This document shows, in pieces, positions 16,803 through 24,935 of a stretch of 28,148 nucleotides of DNA. The notes under the pieces are model-generated. The model was given only the letters and a program-made list of their open reading frames with translations. It had not been told where the DNA came from and did not search any database. The DNA is from Nitrosopumilaceae archaeon (GTDB taxonomy: Archaea; Thermoproteota; Nitrososphaeria; Nitrososphaerales; Nitrosopumilaceae): the NCBI GenBank assembly GCA_020027255.1, contig JAHRAP010000073.1, forward strand, positions 1 through 28,148. The letters run 5' to 3'. Within the stretch, counting starts at the first letter, position 1, and every line of letters begins with the position of its first letter. Both the position numbers and the translations under genes were made by a program.

Positions 16803-16820
16803 TTTATATAATTTAATAGT
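16803..16820 (+). promoter_or_regulatory. Putative promoter of tiaS (two overlapping TATA-like boxes)
   Basis: TTTATATAA at 16803-16811 (centre 32 bases upstream) and TTTAATAGT at 16812-16820 (centre 23 bases upstream) both precede the TTG start of tiaS at 16839. Which one is used cannot be told from sequence. Confidence 0.35.
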
Positions 16821-16838
16821 ATTATATATAATGTATAT

Positions 16839-18170
16839 TTGGACAATAGCAATATTATACATATCGGAATAGATGACACCGATTCAAAATACGGCATGTG
16901 TACAACAAATCTTGCATACGAATTGGTACAACTTCTTAAACAAAAAGTAAAATTTATTGATTATCCCAAACTTATAAGACTTAACCCTAACATACCGTGG
17001 AAAACACGTGGTAACGGATCTATTTCATTAAAAATAAAAGCCACAAATTTTGATAAAATTAGAACTCAAATAATTGATTTAACTGTTAATTTATCTGATA
17101 TTAAACGAGGCGCAAATCCAGGAATTGTATTCTATTATCAAGATTTAGCATCACAAAAATTAATTAATTTTAGCAGATCTGCATTATTTAAATTAATTAG
17201 CAGATCTACAGTTAAAAAATTCCTAGATTCAAATAAATTAGATTACTTTTCACCTGGAAATGGACAAGGACTCATTGGTGCTATTAGTGCTATTGGATAT
17301 CAATTTAATGATCACACTTTTGAATTAATTGCATATAGAAAGAAATCAGAAATTGGTAATACTAGAAAAATTAACTTAGACAGTGTGAAATCCATTCAAC
17401 ATAAATATAAAACCATATTCAATAGCTATTATAAAAATAGGATCTTGATAACTCCTCGCGGACCAGATCCTGTCTTTTATGGAATTAGAGGTGACGATAT
17501 CAAATCATTGATATGTGCATCAAAAATGATTAAAACAGACGAAACGCCTAAAGGGTACATGATATTCAAATCTAACCAGGGTACTTCCTCGCATTTGGAT
17601 AATTTGATAGATGTTTCCAAATTAGAACCTTATTCGTCAGGGAAAATAGTTGGTATTGTATCGAAATTGCCTACTGTTAATAAAGGTGGCCATGTGATAT
17701 TTTCTATAACTGCCAATTATAATGATGTTAAATGCATTACATACAAACCTACTGGAATTACAAATATTTCTATGAATTTAATAATAGGCGACGTAGTACG
17801 TGTTGGTGGCGGAATACGTAAAGCATCTAAACTACACGATCGTATACTAAATATAGAATTAATAGAAATTCTAAAACTGTCTAAATGCATAAAACTAATA
17901 AATCCCAGATGTCAAAACTGCAATAAAAACATGAAATCTAATGGATCCAATCAAGGTTTTAAATGTGTTAAATGCAAAGCAAAATGCACTCGAAAATTTA
18001 TCCATGAAATACCACGAAATATAAAATGTGGATCGTATATCCCAATACCTACAGCCCACAGACATTTAACAAGACCACTCCAAAGAATTGGAATGAAAAA
18101 CCAAAACACATCATTCGATAGAAATATTTCGTGGTTTCATATCTACAAACATAATTTTAGCGGGGAGTAG
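16839..18170 (+). CDS. tiaS: tRNA(Ile2) 2-agmatinylcytidine synthetase
   Basis: A 443-residue archaeal enzyme that attaches agmatine to C34 of the CAU-anticodon isoleucine tRNA using ATP, so the tRNA reads AUA codons. The N-terminus has the family motif IGIDDTDS (9-16). A central catalytic region contains GNGQGLIGAISAIG (140-153), an OB-fold-like part lies at about 268-345, and a zinc ribbon follows with C358, C361, C376 and C379, then the conserved PTAHRHLTRPLQRI near the end. The start is TTG; the nearby ATG at 16831 is out of frame. The last 13 bases, including the stop codon, lie inside the 3' end of an antisense initiator tRNA-Met gene, which carries the same CAU anticodon. Confidence 0.95.
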   Translation: MDNSNIIHIGIDDTDSKYGMCTTNLAYELVQLLKQKVKFIDYPKLIRLNPNIPWKTRGNGSISLKIKATNFDKIRTQIIDLTVNLSDIKRGANPGIVFYYQDLASQKLINFSRSALFKLISRSTVKKFLDSNKLDYFSPGNGQGLIGAISAIGYQFNDHTFELIAYRKKSEIGNTRKINLDSVKSIQHKYKTIFNSYYKNRILITPRGPDPVFYGIRGDDIKSLICASKMIKTDETPKGYMIFKSNQGTSSHLDNLIDVSKLEPYSSGKIVGIVSKLPTVNKGGHVIFSITANYNDVKCITYKPTGITNISMNLIIGDVVRVGGGIRKASKLHDRILNIELIEILKLSKCIKLINPRCQNCNKNMKSNGSNQGFKCVKCKAKCTRKFIHEIPRNIKCGSYIPIPTAHRHLTRPLQRIGMKNQNTSFDRNISWFHIYKHNFSGE

Positions 18171-18193
18171 ATTTGAACTACTGATTTGCGGGT

Positions 18194-18211
18194 TTCTCAT
18201 TGTTTTTTAAT
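18194..18211 (-). other. tRNA intron at canonical position 37/38 (18 bases)
   Basis: On the minus strand the intron is ATTAAAAAACAATGAGAA. Exon bases CTCA pair with intron bases TGAG to give a 4-base-pair helix flanked by three-base bulges TAA and AAA, cut after the second base of each. The exon stem GCGGG/CCCGC is intact. This is the standard archaeal splicing motif, though the inner intron stem is only about two pairs. Confidence 0.88.
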
Positions 18212-18231
18212 TATGAGCCCGCCGGGATGAC

Positions 18232-18242
18232 ATAGCCCGAAT
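18232..18242 (-). other. Probable second tRNA intron in the D-loop (11 bases)
   Basis: Minus-strand ATTCGGGCTAT. Exon AGTC pairs with intron GGCT (A-T, G-C, T-G, C-G), flanked by three-base bulges AGA and ATG, each cut after its second base. Splicing joins the two G residues that should be G18 and G19. The intron core is only TTCG, and the outer helix has just two clean pairs, so this is a relaxed motif. Confidence 0.65.
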
Positions 18243-18281
18243 CTGACTTCCCCACCCCGCTATGTAAAAATAACAATTGTA

Positions 18282-18290
18282 GTATATACG
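18282..18290 (-). promoter_or_regulatory. Putative TATA box for initiator tRNA-Met
   Basis: Minus strand CGTATATAC centred 25 bases before the tRNA 5' end, the expected distance if transcription starts at or near the first tRNA base. Confidence 0.45.
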
Positions 18291-18333
18291 CGTTATCAAA
18301 AAAATTATTAATTTATAATTAATAATTATATCA

Positions 18334-19419
18334 TTGAACAAAATAACTAGATTAGTTTTAATTATATTTTCTGTCGTGATATCATTAATCATTTTTATAT
18401 CGCCTTCAACCATGCCAATTCCTAAACCAATGATCGCAGAAACAAAATCAATGGAAATAATAGCTACAAATCTAGATAATCCTCGATCTATTACATTTGG
18501 AGACAAAAAAATATACATAGCTGAAAAAAATGGTAAAATCAAATCTATACAACTAGACACACTTGTAGCGAAAACGTTGACTTCTATTCACGTACACGAT
18601 ACTTTTAATGGAGGATTACTCGGATTAGTAACACATCCTAACTATGTTAAAAATCATTATATTTACGCATATTTTACTTATGATGATAATAATGGTATGC
18701 TGTGGAATAAAGTAATACGAATAACAGATAATGACGATGGACATATAGACATAATGACTATATTTGATAAAATACCTGGCTCCAAATTTAATAATGGCGG
18801 TGTAATAAAATTCGGACCAGACAATAAATTATATGTTGCTACTGGAATAATAAGCAATACTTCAAAATCGCCACAAGATGTTAATTCATTGGAAGGTAAA
18901 ATTTTACGCCTTAATTATGATGGCACCGTACCATCTGACAATCCGTTTTCAAATTCAATTTTTTCTTATGGGCATAGAAACACACAAGGTATGTCATGGG
19001 ACCTAGCAGGGAATTTTTTTACTAGCGAGCTAGGTGATGTACAAAATGACGAAATTAATTTAATTCAAGCTGGACAAAATTATGGTTGGCCTATGCAAAA
19101 ATGTTTTAGTAACGAAGATGCTCATTTTATACCTCCACTTAGATGTTATGATCCTGGAATAGAACCTGGAGGAATTTTAACCTATGAAAACGAAATTGGA
19201 TCCAATCTGATAATATCATCTTTAAGAAATGGCAGTCTTTATAACTTGAAAATAGATCAAAATGAATTACACTCTCAACAAATCATGTTGAGTGGGATTG
19301 GAAGAATAAGAGATGTAGGCATTGGTTATGACGATTATATCTACATGATAACATCTAATACAGACGGAAAAGGTTTTCCGTCTCGTGATGATGATAAATT
19401 GATAAGGTTGAAAAAATGA
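18334..19419 (+). CDS. Membrane-anchored glucose/sorbosone dehydrogenase-like beta-propeller
   Basis: A 361-residue protein with an N-terminal hydrophobic anchor or signal (about 6-25), then the beta-propeller of the PQQ-dependent glucose/sorbosone dehydrogenase family. Family marks are GLLGLVTHPNY (94-104), GPDNKLYVATG (161-171), LEGKILRLNYDGT (187-199), GHRNTQG (213-219) and the DEINLIQAGQNYGWP block. Characterised members oxidise aldoses outside the cytoplasm. Two expected residues are absent: the catalytic histidine of the HxGG motif is asparagine here (NNGG, about 153-156), and the TGD aspartate is isoleucine (I172). Activity as a sugar dehydrogenase is therefore doubtful. The TTG start is needed to include the membrane segment; ATTATTAAT at 18304-18312 is centred 26 bases upstream. 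It overlaps the HMG-CoA reductase start by 4 bases. Confidence 0.82.
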   Translation: MNKITRLVLIIFSVVISLIIFISPSTMPIPKPMIAETKSMEIIATNLDNPRSITFGDKKIYIAEKNGKIKSIQLDTLVAKTLTSIHVHDTFNGGLLGLVTHPNYVKNHYIYAYFTYDDNNGMLWNKVIRITDNDDGHIDIMTIFDKIPGSKFNNGGVIKFGPDNKLYVATGIISNTSKSPQDVNSLEGKILRLNYDGTVPSDNPFSNSIFSYGHRNTQGMSWDLAGNFFTSELGDVQNDEINLIQAGQNYGWPMQKCFSNEDAHFIPPLRCYDPGIEPGGILTYENEIGSNLIISSLRNGSLYNLKIDQNELHSQQIMLSGIGRIRDVGIGYDDYIYMITSNTDGKGFPSRDDDKLIRLKK

Positions 19420-20690
19420 ACGGGTTTTCAAAATTTTTTGAAAAAGATAAAGATGAAAGGTTAAACCTTGTGAAACAATTTACTAAGCTAAAACCAAGCG
19501 AATTATTATTTATCAAAAACCAAACTAGCAACATTGAATTTGAACGTGCAAATAAAATGATTGAGAATGTGATTGGTACTTTTTCACTACCATTAGGAAT
19601 AGCCACCAATTTCAACATAAACAACAAAAATTATATAATTCCGATGGTTATAGAAGAACCATCTATAATTGCTGCATCATCAAAAGCTGCAAAAATAGCT
19701 AATGTATTAGGTGGTTTTAAAGCTAGATCTAACACGCAATATAGTATCGGACAAGTTCACATCGTTGATTGTGACGATACGGATAATGCAATTAAACAAA
19801 TCATGAAAAACACCAACCAAATTTTAAGATTGGCAAATTCAAAAACACATACACTTTCAAAAATCAAAAAAGGAGCAAAGAAAATATCATGTAGGAAGGT
19901 AACTATAGATGAAGATATTCTATTGATCGTGGAATTACTAATTGATGTTGGTAATGCTATGGGTGCCAACATTACTAATAATATGTGTGAAGTGATATCT
20001 CCATTTCTAGAAAAAATAACTGGTGGCAAATCTATAATGAAAATATTATCTAATTATTCTACATCGCGAATAATAACTGCATCTGCAATATTCGACAAAA
20101 ATAAAATAGGTGGAGAAAAAATAGTTAACAAAATAATTTTAGCATATAAAATAGCTATGAATGATGAATATAGGGCTGTGACTCACAATAAAGGTATTAT
20201 GAATGGTATTGTGAGTGTTTCAAATGCAACTTGTCAGGACACTCGTGCAATAGAAGCTGCCGCTCATGCTTTTGCATCACGCACTGGGAGATATTTACCA
20301 TTGACTACATGGACTAAAAACGATCACGGTGATCTAATTGGATCTATTAAATTGCCACTATCTGTGGGAACTGTCGGTGGAATAATTAACATCCACCCTA
20401 TGGCTAAAATATGCTTAAAAATCATTCAGACTACATCAGCTAAAACACTATCTTGCATCATAGCATCTGTTGGACTGGCACAAAATTTTGCTGCTTTATA
20501 TGCATTGGTTACAGATGGTATACAGAAAGGACATATGAAACTTCATGCAAAAAATCTAGCCATTGCTGCTGGCACCAAATTAGAAAATGTAGATATGGTT
20601 GTAAGTAAAATGATCCAAGCTAATGATATTTCGATCCAAAAAGCTATAGAACTTAAAAAATATTTTGGTAATACTATGAGAAAAAAATGA
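19416..20690 (+). CDS. hmgA: Hydroxymethylglutaryl-CoA reductase, class II
   Basis: A 424-residue HMG-CoA reductase, which makes mevalonate for archaeal isoprenoid lipids. It is clearly of the class II type: ENVIGTFSLPLGIAT (50-64) and IEEPSIIAASS (79-89), instead of the class I motifs of haloarchaea and eukaryotes. Catalytic candidates are E81 in EEPS, K259 in HNKGIMNG, D275 in DTRAIEAAAH and H377 in HAKNLAIAAG. The cofactor-binding motif usually written DAMGxN reads NAMGAN (180-185). Class II enzymes were first described as degradative, but with archaeal lipids a biosynthetic role is the likely one here. It overlaps the preceding propeller gene and hisG by 4 bases each. Confidence 0.93.
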   Translation: MNGFSKFFEKDKDERLNLVKQFTKLKPSELLFIKNQTSNIEFERANKMIENVIGTFSLPLGIATNFNINNKNYIIPMVIEEPSIIAASSKAAKIANVLGGFKARSNTQYSIGQVHIVDCDDTDNAIKQIMKNTNQILRLANSKTHTLSKIKKGAKKISCRKVTIDEDILLIVELLIDVGNAMGANITNNMCEVISPFLEKITGGKSIMKILSNYSTSRIITASAIFDKNKIGGEKIVNKIILAYKIAMNDEYRAVTHNKGIMNGIVSVSNATCQDTRAIEAAAHAFASRTGRYLPLTTWTKNDHGDLIGSIKLPLSVGTVGGIINIHPMAKICLKIIQTTSAKTLSCIIASVGLAQNFAALYALVTDGIQKGHMKLHAKNLAIAAGTKLENVDMVVSKMIQANDISIQKAIELKKYFGNTMRKK

Positions 20691-21637
20691 AAATCAAATT
20701 CGCTATCCCCAAAGGAAGCCTCGAAGTTTCTACATTGGAGTTATTAAAAAAATCATGGACAAAAGTCAATCATAGACATCGTACTTACAGAGTATTTTTA
20801 GATGATCCTGAAATCGAAATCAAAATGCTTAGACCACAAGAAATACCACTATTAATATCAGAAGGTTTGTATGACATAGGAATAACAGGAAAAGATTGGA
20901 TCGAAGAAACTAAAGCAAATGTTCGTACCATGTTAGATCTAGAATATGGTAAAATCAAACTAGTTGTAGCGATACCTCGTAATAATCAATTAAAAAGTCT
21001 AGATGACATGATAAATAATTACTTTAACCAAAACAAAATACTTAGAATCTCTTCCGAATACTTGACCGCAACTGCCAAATTCATTAAAAAATCTATGTCA
21101 TATCAAAAAAATTACGGTTCAGAAGATCCATTAATAATAACACCTTGGATACATTTTGGGAAAAATAAAAATGTTCAAATACATTTGTCGTTTGGTGCTA
21201 CAGAAGCAAAACCACCGGATGATGTCGACATTATCGTTGATGTCACAGAAACAGGTACTACTATGGAAAAAAACGGGCTCAAAATAATTCACACTATTTT
21301 AGAGTCTAGTGCACACGTTATTGTGAACAAGCAGTCATTATCAGATAATTTGAAATACGAAAAAATATCAGATATGTTAACACTAATGAAAGGTGCCGTT
21401 AATAGCAATAAATATCTGCATATATATCTTAATATTCACAAAAAAAATCTAGGTAAACTATTAGACAAATTACCATCTTTAAAAAAACCTACTATATGTA
21501 ATCTCAGCGAGCAAGATTGGTACAGCGTAAACACTATCATCCCCAAAGATGATCTTCATAAATTAATACCAATTATTAGAAAAGTAGCGCAGGGATTAGT
21601 TATACATGAACCAAAACAAATTTTGGAATTAGAGTAA
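20687..21637 (+). CDS. hisG: ATP phosphoribosyltransferase, long regulated form
   Basis: A 316-residue first enzyme of histidine synthesis, joining ATP and PRPP. The catalytic part has AIPKGSLE at the N-terminus, GITGKDWI (83-90) and the PRPP-binding VDVTETGTTMEKNGL. At 316 residues it is the long form, with a C-terminal PII-like regulatory domain (about 235-315) that binds histidine, so no separate HisZ is expected. It overlaps the HMG-CoA reductase stop by 4 bases (ATGA), and hisD follows after 2 bases. Confidence 0.95.
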   Translation: MKIKFAIPKGSLEVSTLELLKKSWTKVNHRHRTYRVFLDDPEIEIKMLRPQEIPLLISEGLYDIGITGKDWIEETKANVRTMLDLEYGKIKLVVAIPRNNQLKSLDDMINNYFNQNKILRISSEYLTATAKFIKKSMSYQKNYGSEDPLIITPWIHFGKNKNVQIHLSFGATEAKPPDDVDIIVDVTETGTTMEKNGLKIIHTILESSAHVIVNKQSLSDNLKYEKISDMLTLMKGAVNSNKYLHIYLNIHKKNLGKLLDKLPSLKKPTICNLSEQDWYSVNTIIPKDDLHKLIPIIRKVAQGLVIHEPKQILELE

Positions 21638-21639
21638 CA

Positions 21640-22914
21640 ATGAACAAAATTATGAAAATAATTAATGACTCTAATAATATCAAAAAATCTAATTTTTTCA
21701 TAGACCCAAAAAATGTATCAAAAGTAAAATCAATATTACTAAATGTAAAACAAAATGGCGACACAGCTTTACAAAAATATGAAAAAAAATTTGGAAATAT
21801 TGATATCGTCGATTTCAAGATATATGCTTCAGATGTAGAGCAAGCCTATTCTAAAGTTTCCAAACAACAAATTAAAACCATCAAATTCATTCGTAACAGA
21901 CTAATCTCAACAGAAAAAACGTTACGAAATCAATTCCAAAACACAATAATTAATCATGATGGCATTAAAATTACAAAATCATTTGTACCTATAAATAATG
22001 TTGGTTGTTATGTTCCTGGAGGACTTGCTAAATACACAAGCTCACTGCTAATGTCTGTTGTGCCTGCAAAAGTTGCTGGAGTTAAGCGAGTAGTAGTTGT
22101 TTCGCCTACAAATAATGAAGGCCTTATAGATCCATTAACACTAGTCTCTGCTGACATATGTGGCGTTGATGAATTCTACAAATTGGGTGGTGCTCAAGCG
22201 ATAGCAGCTTTGGCGTACGGAACAGAAACAATAAAATCTGTGGATAAAATAGTCGGTCCTGGAGGTGCATTTGTAACAATAGCAAAATCGCTAATCAGTA
22301 ACAATATATCTATAGATATGATTGCTGGACCTACAGAACTAGGAATAATTGCAGATTATACATCTGATGTTAATTTTGTTGCGTCAGATATAATATCCCA
22401 AGCAGAACATGATGTAAATACTACATGTTTTGTTGCAACTACATCTGTGGATGTCGCAAATATGATATCTAAAAAAATTGACGAAAAAATAAAACACGTA
22501 AAACGTAATAATATAATCAAATCAAGCCTCCGTAAAAACGGTTTCATAATGGTCTGTAAAACGCAACAAAGAATGATTGATTTAATAAATGACTTGTCTC
22601 CAGAACATTTGGAAATAATCACTAAAAAACCAAATCTTATAGCGTCCAAAATACACAGCGCTGGAATAATTCTAATGGGAAAATATGCTCCGTCATCTGC
22701 AAGTGATTACGCATTCGGTTCTAATCATATCTTGCCTACTAACACATTTGGAAAAACACGTGGATCATTATCTGTATTAGATTTCATGAAACTTGACACC
22801 AAGATACAATCAACAAAATCATCATTGAAAAAAATATTAAATCATGTATATATCATGACATGTACAGAAAACCTTCCAAACCATTATGATGCTATAAGAG
22901 AAAGATTGCTATGA
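21640..22914 (+). CDS. hisD: Histidinol dehydrogenase
   Basis: A 424-residue zinc enzyme that oxidises histidinol to histidine in two NAD-dependent steps. Zinc ligands by alignment with the E. coli enzyme are Q254 and H257 in SQAEHD, D356 in SDYAFG and H415 near the C-terminus; the catalytic pair is E322-H323 in SPEHLEI. The core GGAQAIAALAYGT and VGPGGAFV motifs are present. Length is normal. It begins two bases after hisG and overlaps hisC by 4. Confidence 0.97.
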   Translation: MNKIMKIINDSNNIKKSNFFIDPKNVSKVKSILLNVKQNGDTALQKYEKKFGNIDIVDFKIYASDVEQAYSKVSKQQIKTIKFIRNRLISTEKTLRNQFQNTIINHDGIKITKSFVPINNVGCYVPGGLAKYTSSLLMSVVPAKVAGVKRVVVVSPTNNEGLIDPLTLVSADICGVDEFYKLGGAQAIAALAYGTETIKSVDKIVGPGGAFVTIAKSLISNNISIDMIAGPTELGIIADYTSDVNFVASDIISQAEHDVNTTCFVATTSVDVANMISKKIDEKIKHVKRNNIIKSSLRKNGFIMVCKTQQRMIDLINDLSPEHLEIITKKPNLIASKIHSAGIILMGKYAPSSASDYAFGSNHILPTNTFGKTRGSLSVLDFMKLDTKIQSTKSSLKKILNHVYIMTCTENLPNHYDAIRERLL

Positions 22915-23969
22915 ATTGGTTAAACAACAAAATTTCTAAATTATCAAAATTAGATGTTTATGAAAAACCATCTAGTAAAGGATTGCTCAAAATGAATTCG
23001 AATGAAAATTTCGTAATAGATACACAATATCAAAGTAATATAATAACCAAAGCAAGTAAAAATTGTGATGTTAGAGCATATCCAGAAAACCATGAAGACT
23101 TTATAAAATGTCTATCTAAATACCATAAAATATCTATTAACAAAATCGGAATAGGTAGCGGTTCTGATCAAATCATTGATTTATTACTAACAAATTTTGC
23201 ATCCAAAAGAATCAAAATACTCATTTCAAATCCAACATTCAGCTTTTTTGAAGCAAGATGCAAGTTATATTCACTCCGAACAATTAAAGTTCCATTCTCT
23301 GATTCTATGATTTTGAATTTTAACCAATTCATGTCCAAATTTGATGATGCTGACATGTTATACTTAGATTCCCCAAATAACCCTACAGGATTCCAATTTT
23401 CAAAACTAGATCTGAGAGAAATAATAGATTGCTTTGATGGGCCCGTGATAATAGACGAGGCATATGTAGATTTTGCAGGATACAATGTAGTAGATCTAAC
23501 TAAAAAATATGATAATCTTATTGTTGTGAAAACATTTTCAAAAGCATTTGGATTTGCAGGCTTGAGACTAGGATATTTTATAGCTGATCAAAACATAGTA
23601 AATGTTTTTATGAAAGCAATTCAATATCCGTACCCAATTAATTCTATTGCATTGGAAGCAGGCAAACTACTATTACAAAACATAAAAAAGCTTTCGGGTA
23701 TAATTAGTCTAATTAAAAATGAACGTAATAAAATGATACTCAATTTACGTAAACTTAATGCTTTCGAAGTTTTTAATTCACAAGCAAATTTTGTTTTGTT
23801 TGATGCTAAAGATGACTATCTGAGAATATATACTGCATTGGCGGAGCAGGGAATTTTGATAAAAAAATTAGGTAGAATAGGTACTCATAAAGGATGTCTG
23901 AGAGTCACTATTGGAACCAAAGATATGAATTCTAAATTCATCCTAGCCATACGTGACCTTTTAAGATAA
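22911..23969 (+). CDS. hisC: Histidinol-phosphate aminotransferase
   Basis: A 352-residue fold-type I aminotransferase that makes histidinol phosphate from imidazole acetol phosphate. Visible are KMNSNEN near the N-terminus, the GSGSDQIID phosphate-binding region, SPNNPTG (154-160), IIDEAYVDF (180-188) and the PLP lysine K211 in TFSKAFGFAGLR. It is distinct from the CobD paralogue at 166-1260, and its position between hisD and the HAD phosphatase fixes its role. It overlaps hisD by 4 bases. Confidence 0.95.
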   Translation: MNWLNNKISKLSKLDVYEKPSSKGLLKMNSNENFVIDTQYQSNIITKASKNCDVRAYPENHEDFIKCLSKYHKISINKIGIGSGSDQIIDLLLTNFASKRIKILISNPTFSFFEARCKLYSLRTIKVPFSDSMILNFNQFMSKFDDADMLYLDSPNNPTGFQFSKLDLREIIDCFDGPVIIDEAYVDFAGYNVVDLTKKYDNLIVVKTFSKAFGFAGLRLGYFIADQNIVNVFMKAIQYPYPINSIALEAGKLLLQNIKKLSGIISLIKNERNKMILNLRKLNAFEVFNSQANFVLFDAKDDYLRIYTALAEQGILIKKLGRIGTHKGCLRVTIGTKDMNSKFILAIRDLLR

Positions 23970-23973
23970 TAAA

Positions 23974-24924
23974 TTGATTTCAGATATAACTACAGCTTTT
24001 AATCCAGAAGAAATCAATAATATAGATGCTATTATTTTTGATTGTGATGGTGTACTCATAGATATACGAAATTCATATGATAAAACAATAAAAGAAACAG
24101 CCAGATATATAATCCAAAAAATAACCAATATCGATATAACTAATTTCATTACCAACAAACTAATAACTACTTTCAAAAGTTGTGGAGGATTTAACAACGA
24201 AGTAGATTTAGCTTACTCCATCATTATATCAATAATCGCGGCAATTAAATTAAAAATACCATACGAAAAATTTATCTCAGAAGTGGTATCTAATTTAGAT
24301 ATTAGTGGCATGCATTCAGTAGAAAATTACATAAATAATATCATCTACATTCAAGATACAACTTCAAAATTAAATTATCCACATAGTGATAATATGATAT
24401 GTAATATATTTGATGAATTGTTTTATGGTTCTGAATTATACAATACTATATTTAAAAGAAAACCCATTTTTTGTTGTGATGGTTTTATTAAAAACGACAA
24501 AATTATTTTGACCAAAGCTTTATTAGGCATACTTCAAAGAAAATTTAAAAATAAAATTGCAATTGTCACTGGTAGAGGAATAATCTCAACGAGATTCTCG
24601 CTCCAACATCTGTTGGACTATTTTGATATTACACATTCAATATTTTTGGATGATCTAGATCGAAATTTTGCCAAACCTAACCCAGCTTCACTAATTAATT
24701 CTATTCTAGGTATAAAATCATCGTACTGTTTGTATGTTGGTGACTCCGTTGAAGATCTTATTATGGTCAATAGAGCCAATAAATTAGGATTTCGGGTGAT
24801 TTTTTGCGGTGTATTTGGAACAGATGATCATCCAAATACTAAAATAGATCTTTTCAAGAAAAAAAACGCGCATATGATATTAGAATCGATAAACCTACTT
24901 CCGAATGTATTAAATCTAGTTTAA
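23974..24924 (+). CDS. HAD-superfamily phosphatase in the his operon, candidate histidinol-phosphatase
   Basis: A 316-residue haloacid dehalogenase-family hydrolase. All four motifs are present: DCDGVLID with nucleophile D23 and acid D25, IVTGRG (motif II), the lysine of KPNP (motif III) and YVGDSVEDL (motif IV). A helical cap of about 160 residues sits between motifs I and II, as in subfamily I. It resembles the archaeal and cyanobacterial HAD group found with his genes (TIGR01548-like, from memory). It lies between hisC, which makes histidinol phosphate, and hisB, in a gene set with no other phosphatase, so a histidinol-phosphate phosphatase role is a reasoned inference. The start is TTG, 5 bases after the hisC stop; no ATG gives an intact motif I. 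Confidence 0.82.
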   Translation: MISDITTAFNPEEINNIDAIIFDCDGVLIDIRNSYDKTIKETARYIIQKITNIDITNFITNKLITTFKSCGGFNNEVDLAYSIIISIIAAIKLKIPYEKFISEVVSNLDISGMHSVENYINNIIYIQDTTSKLNYPHSDNMICNIFDELFYGSELYNTIFKRKPIFCCDGFIKNDKIILTKALLGILQRKFKNKIAIVTGRGIISTRFSLQHLLDYFDITHSIFLDDLDRNFAKPNPASLINSILGIKSSYCLYVGDSVEDLIMVNRANKLGFRVIFCGVFGTDDHPNTKIDLFKKKNAHMILESINLLPNVLNLV

Positions 24925-24935
24925 TCGAATTAATT

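Larger units (their letters stand above)
18158..18261 (-). tRNA. Initiator tRNA-Met (CAT) with two small introns
   Basis: The 104-base gene folds into a 75-base tRNA once two introns are removed. Acceptor arms AGCGGGG and CCCCGCT pair fully, with A73 following and no encoded CCA. The D-stem is GGGA/TCCC, the anticodon stem GCGGG/CCCGC with loop CTCATAA, the variable loop AAATC, and the T-arm AGTAG, TTCAAAT, CTACT. The A1-T72 pair and three G-C pairs above the anticodon loop mark it as an archaeal initiator, not elongator Met or Ile2. As encoded, the D-loop would be 21 bases. Removing 11 bases gives a normal AGTCAGGTCA loop with the GG pair, and the flanks form a 3-4-3 bulge-helix-bulge. A TATA-like box lies 25 bases upstream. 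Confidence 0.88.

Noticed and set aside
16766..16897. 44-residue N-terminal extension of Dph2
   Set aside because: It is hydrophobic and unlike any Dph2, and it overlaps the tiaS promoter and start. The ATG at 16765 gives the normal N-terminus and cysteine numbering.
18158..18261. tRNA pseudogene, because the encoded D-loop is 21 bases
   Set aside because: All stems pair perfectly, and a bulge-helix-bulge motif explains the extra 11 bases, so an intron is more likely than decay.
18158..18261. tRNA-Ile2 (CAT) as the substrate of the neighbouring TiaS
   Set aside because: The A1-T72 pair and three consecutive G-C pairs next to the anticodon loop are archaeal initiator features, not those of Ile2.
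18207..18560. Minus-strand open frame of 117 codons across the tRNA and the start of the propeller gene
   Set aside because: It runs through the tRNA gene and its promoter and opposite a supported gene, so it is a chance frame.
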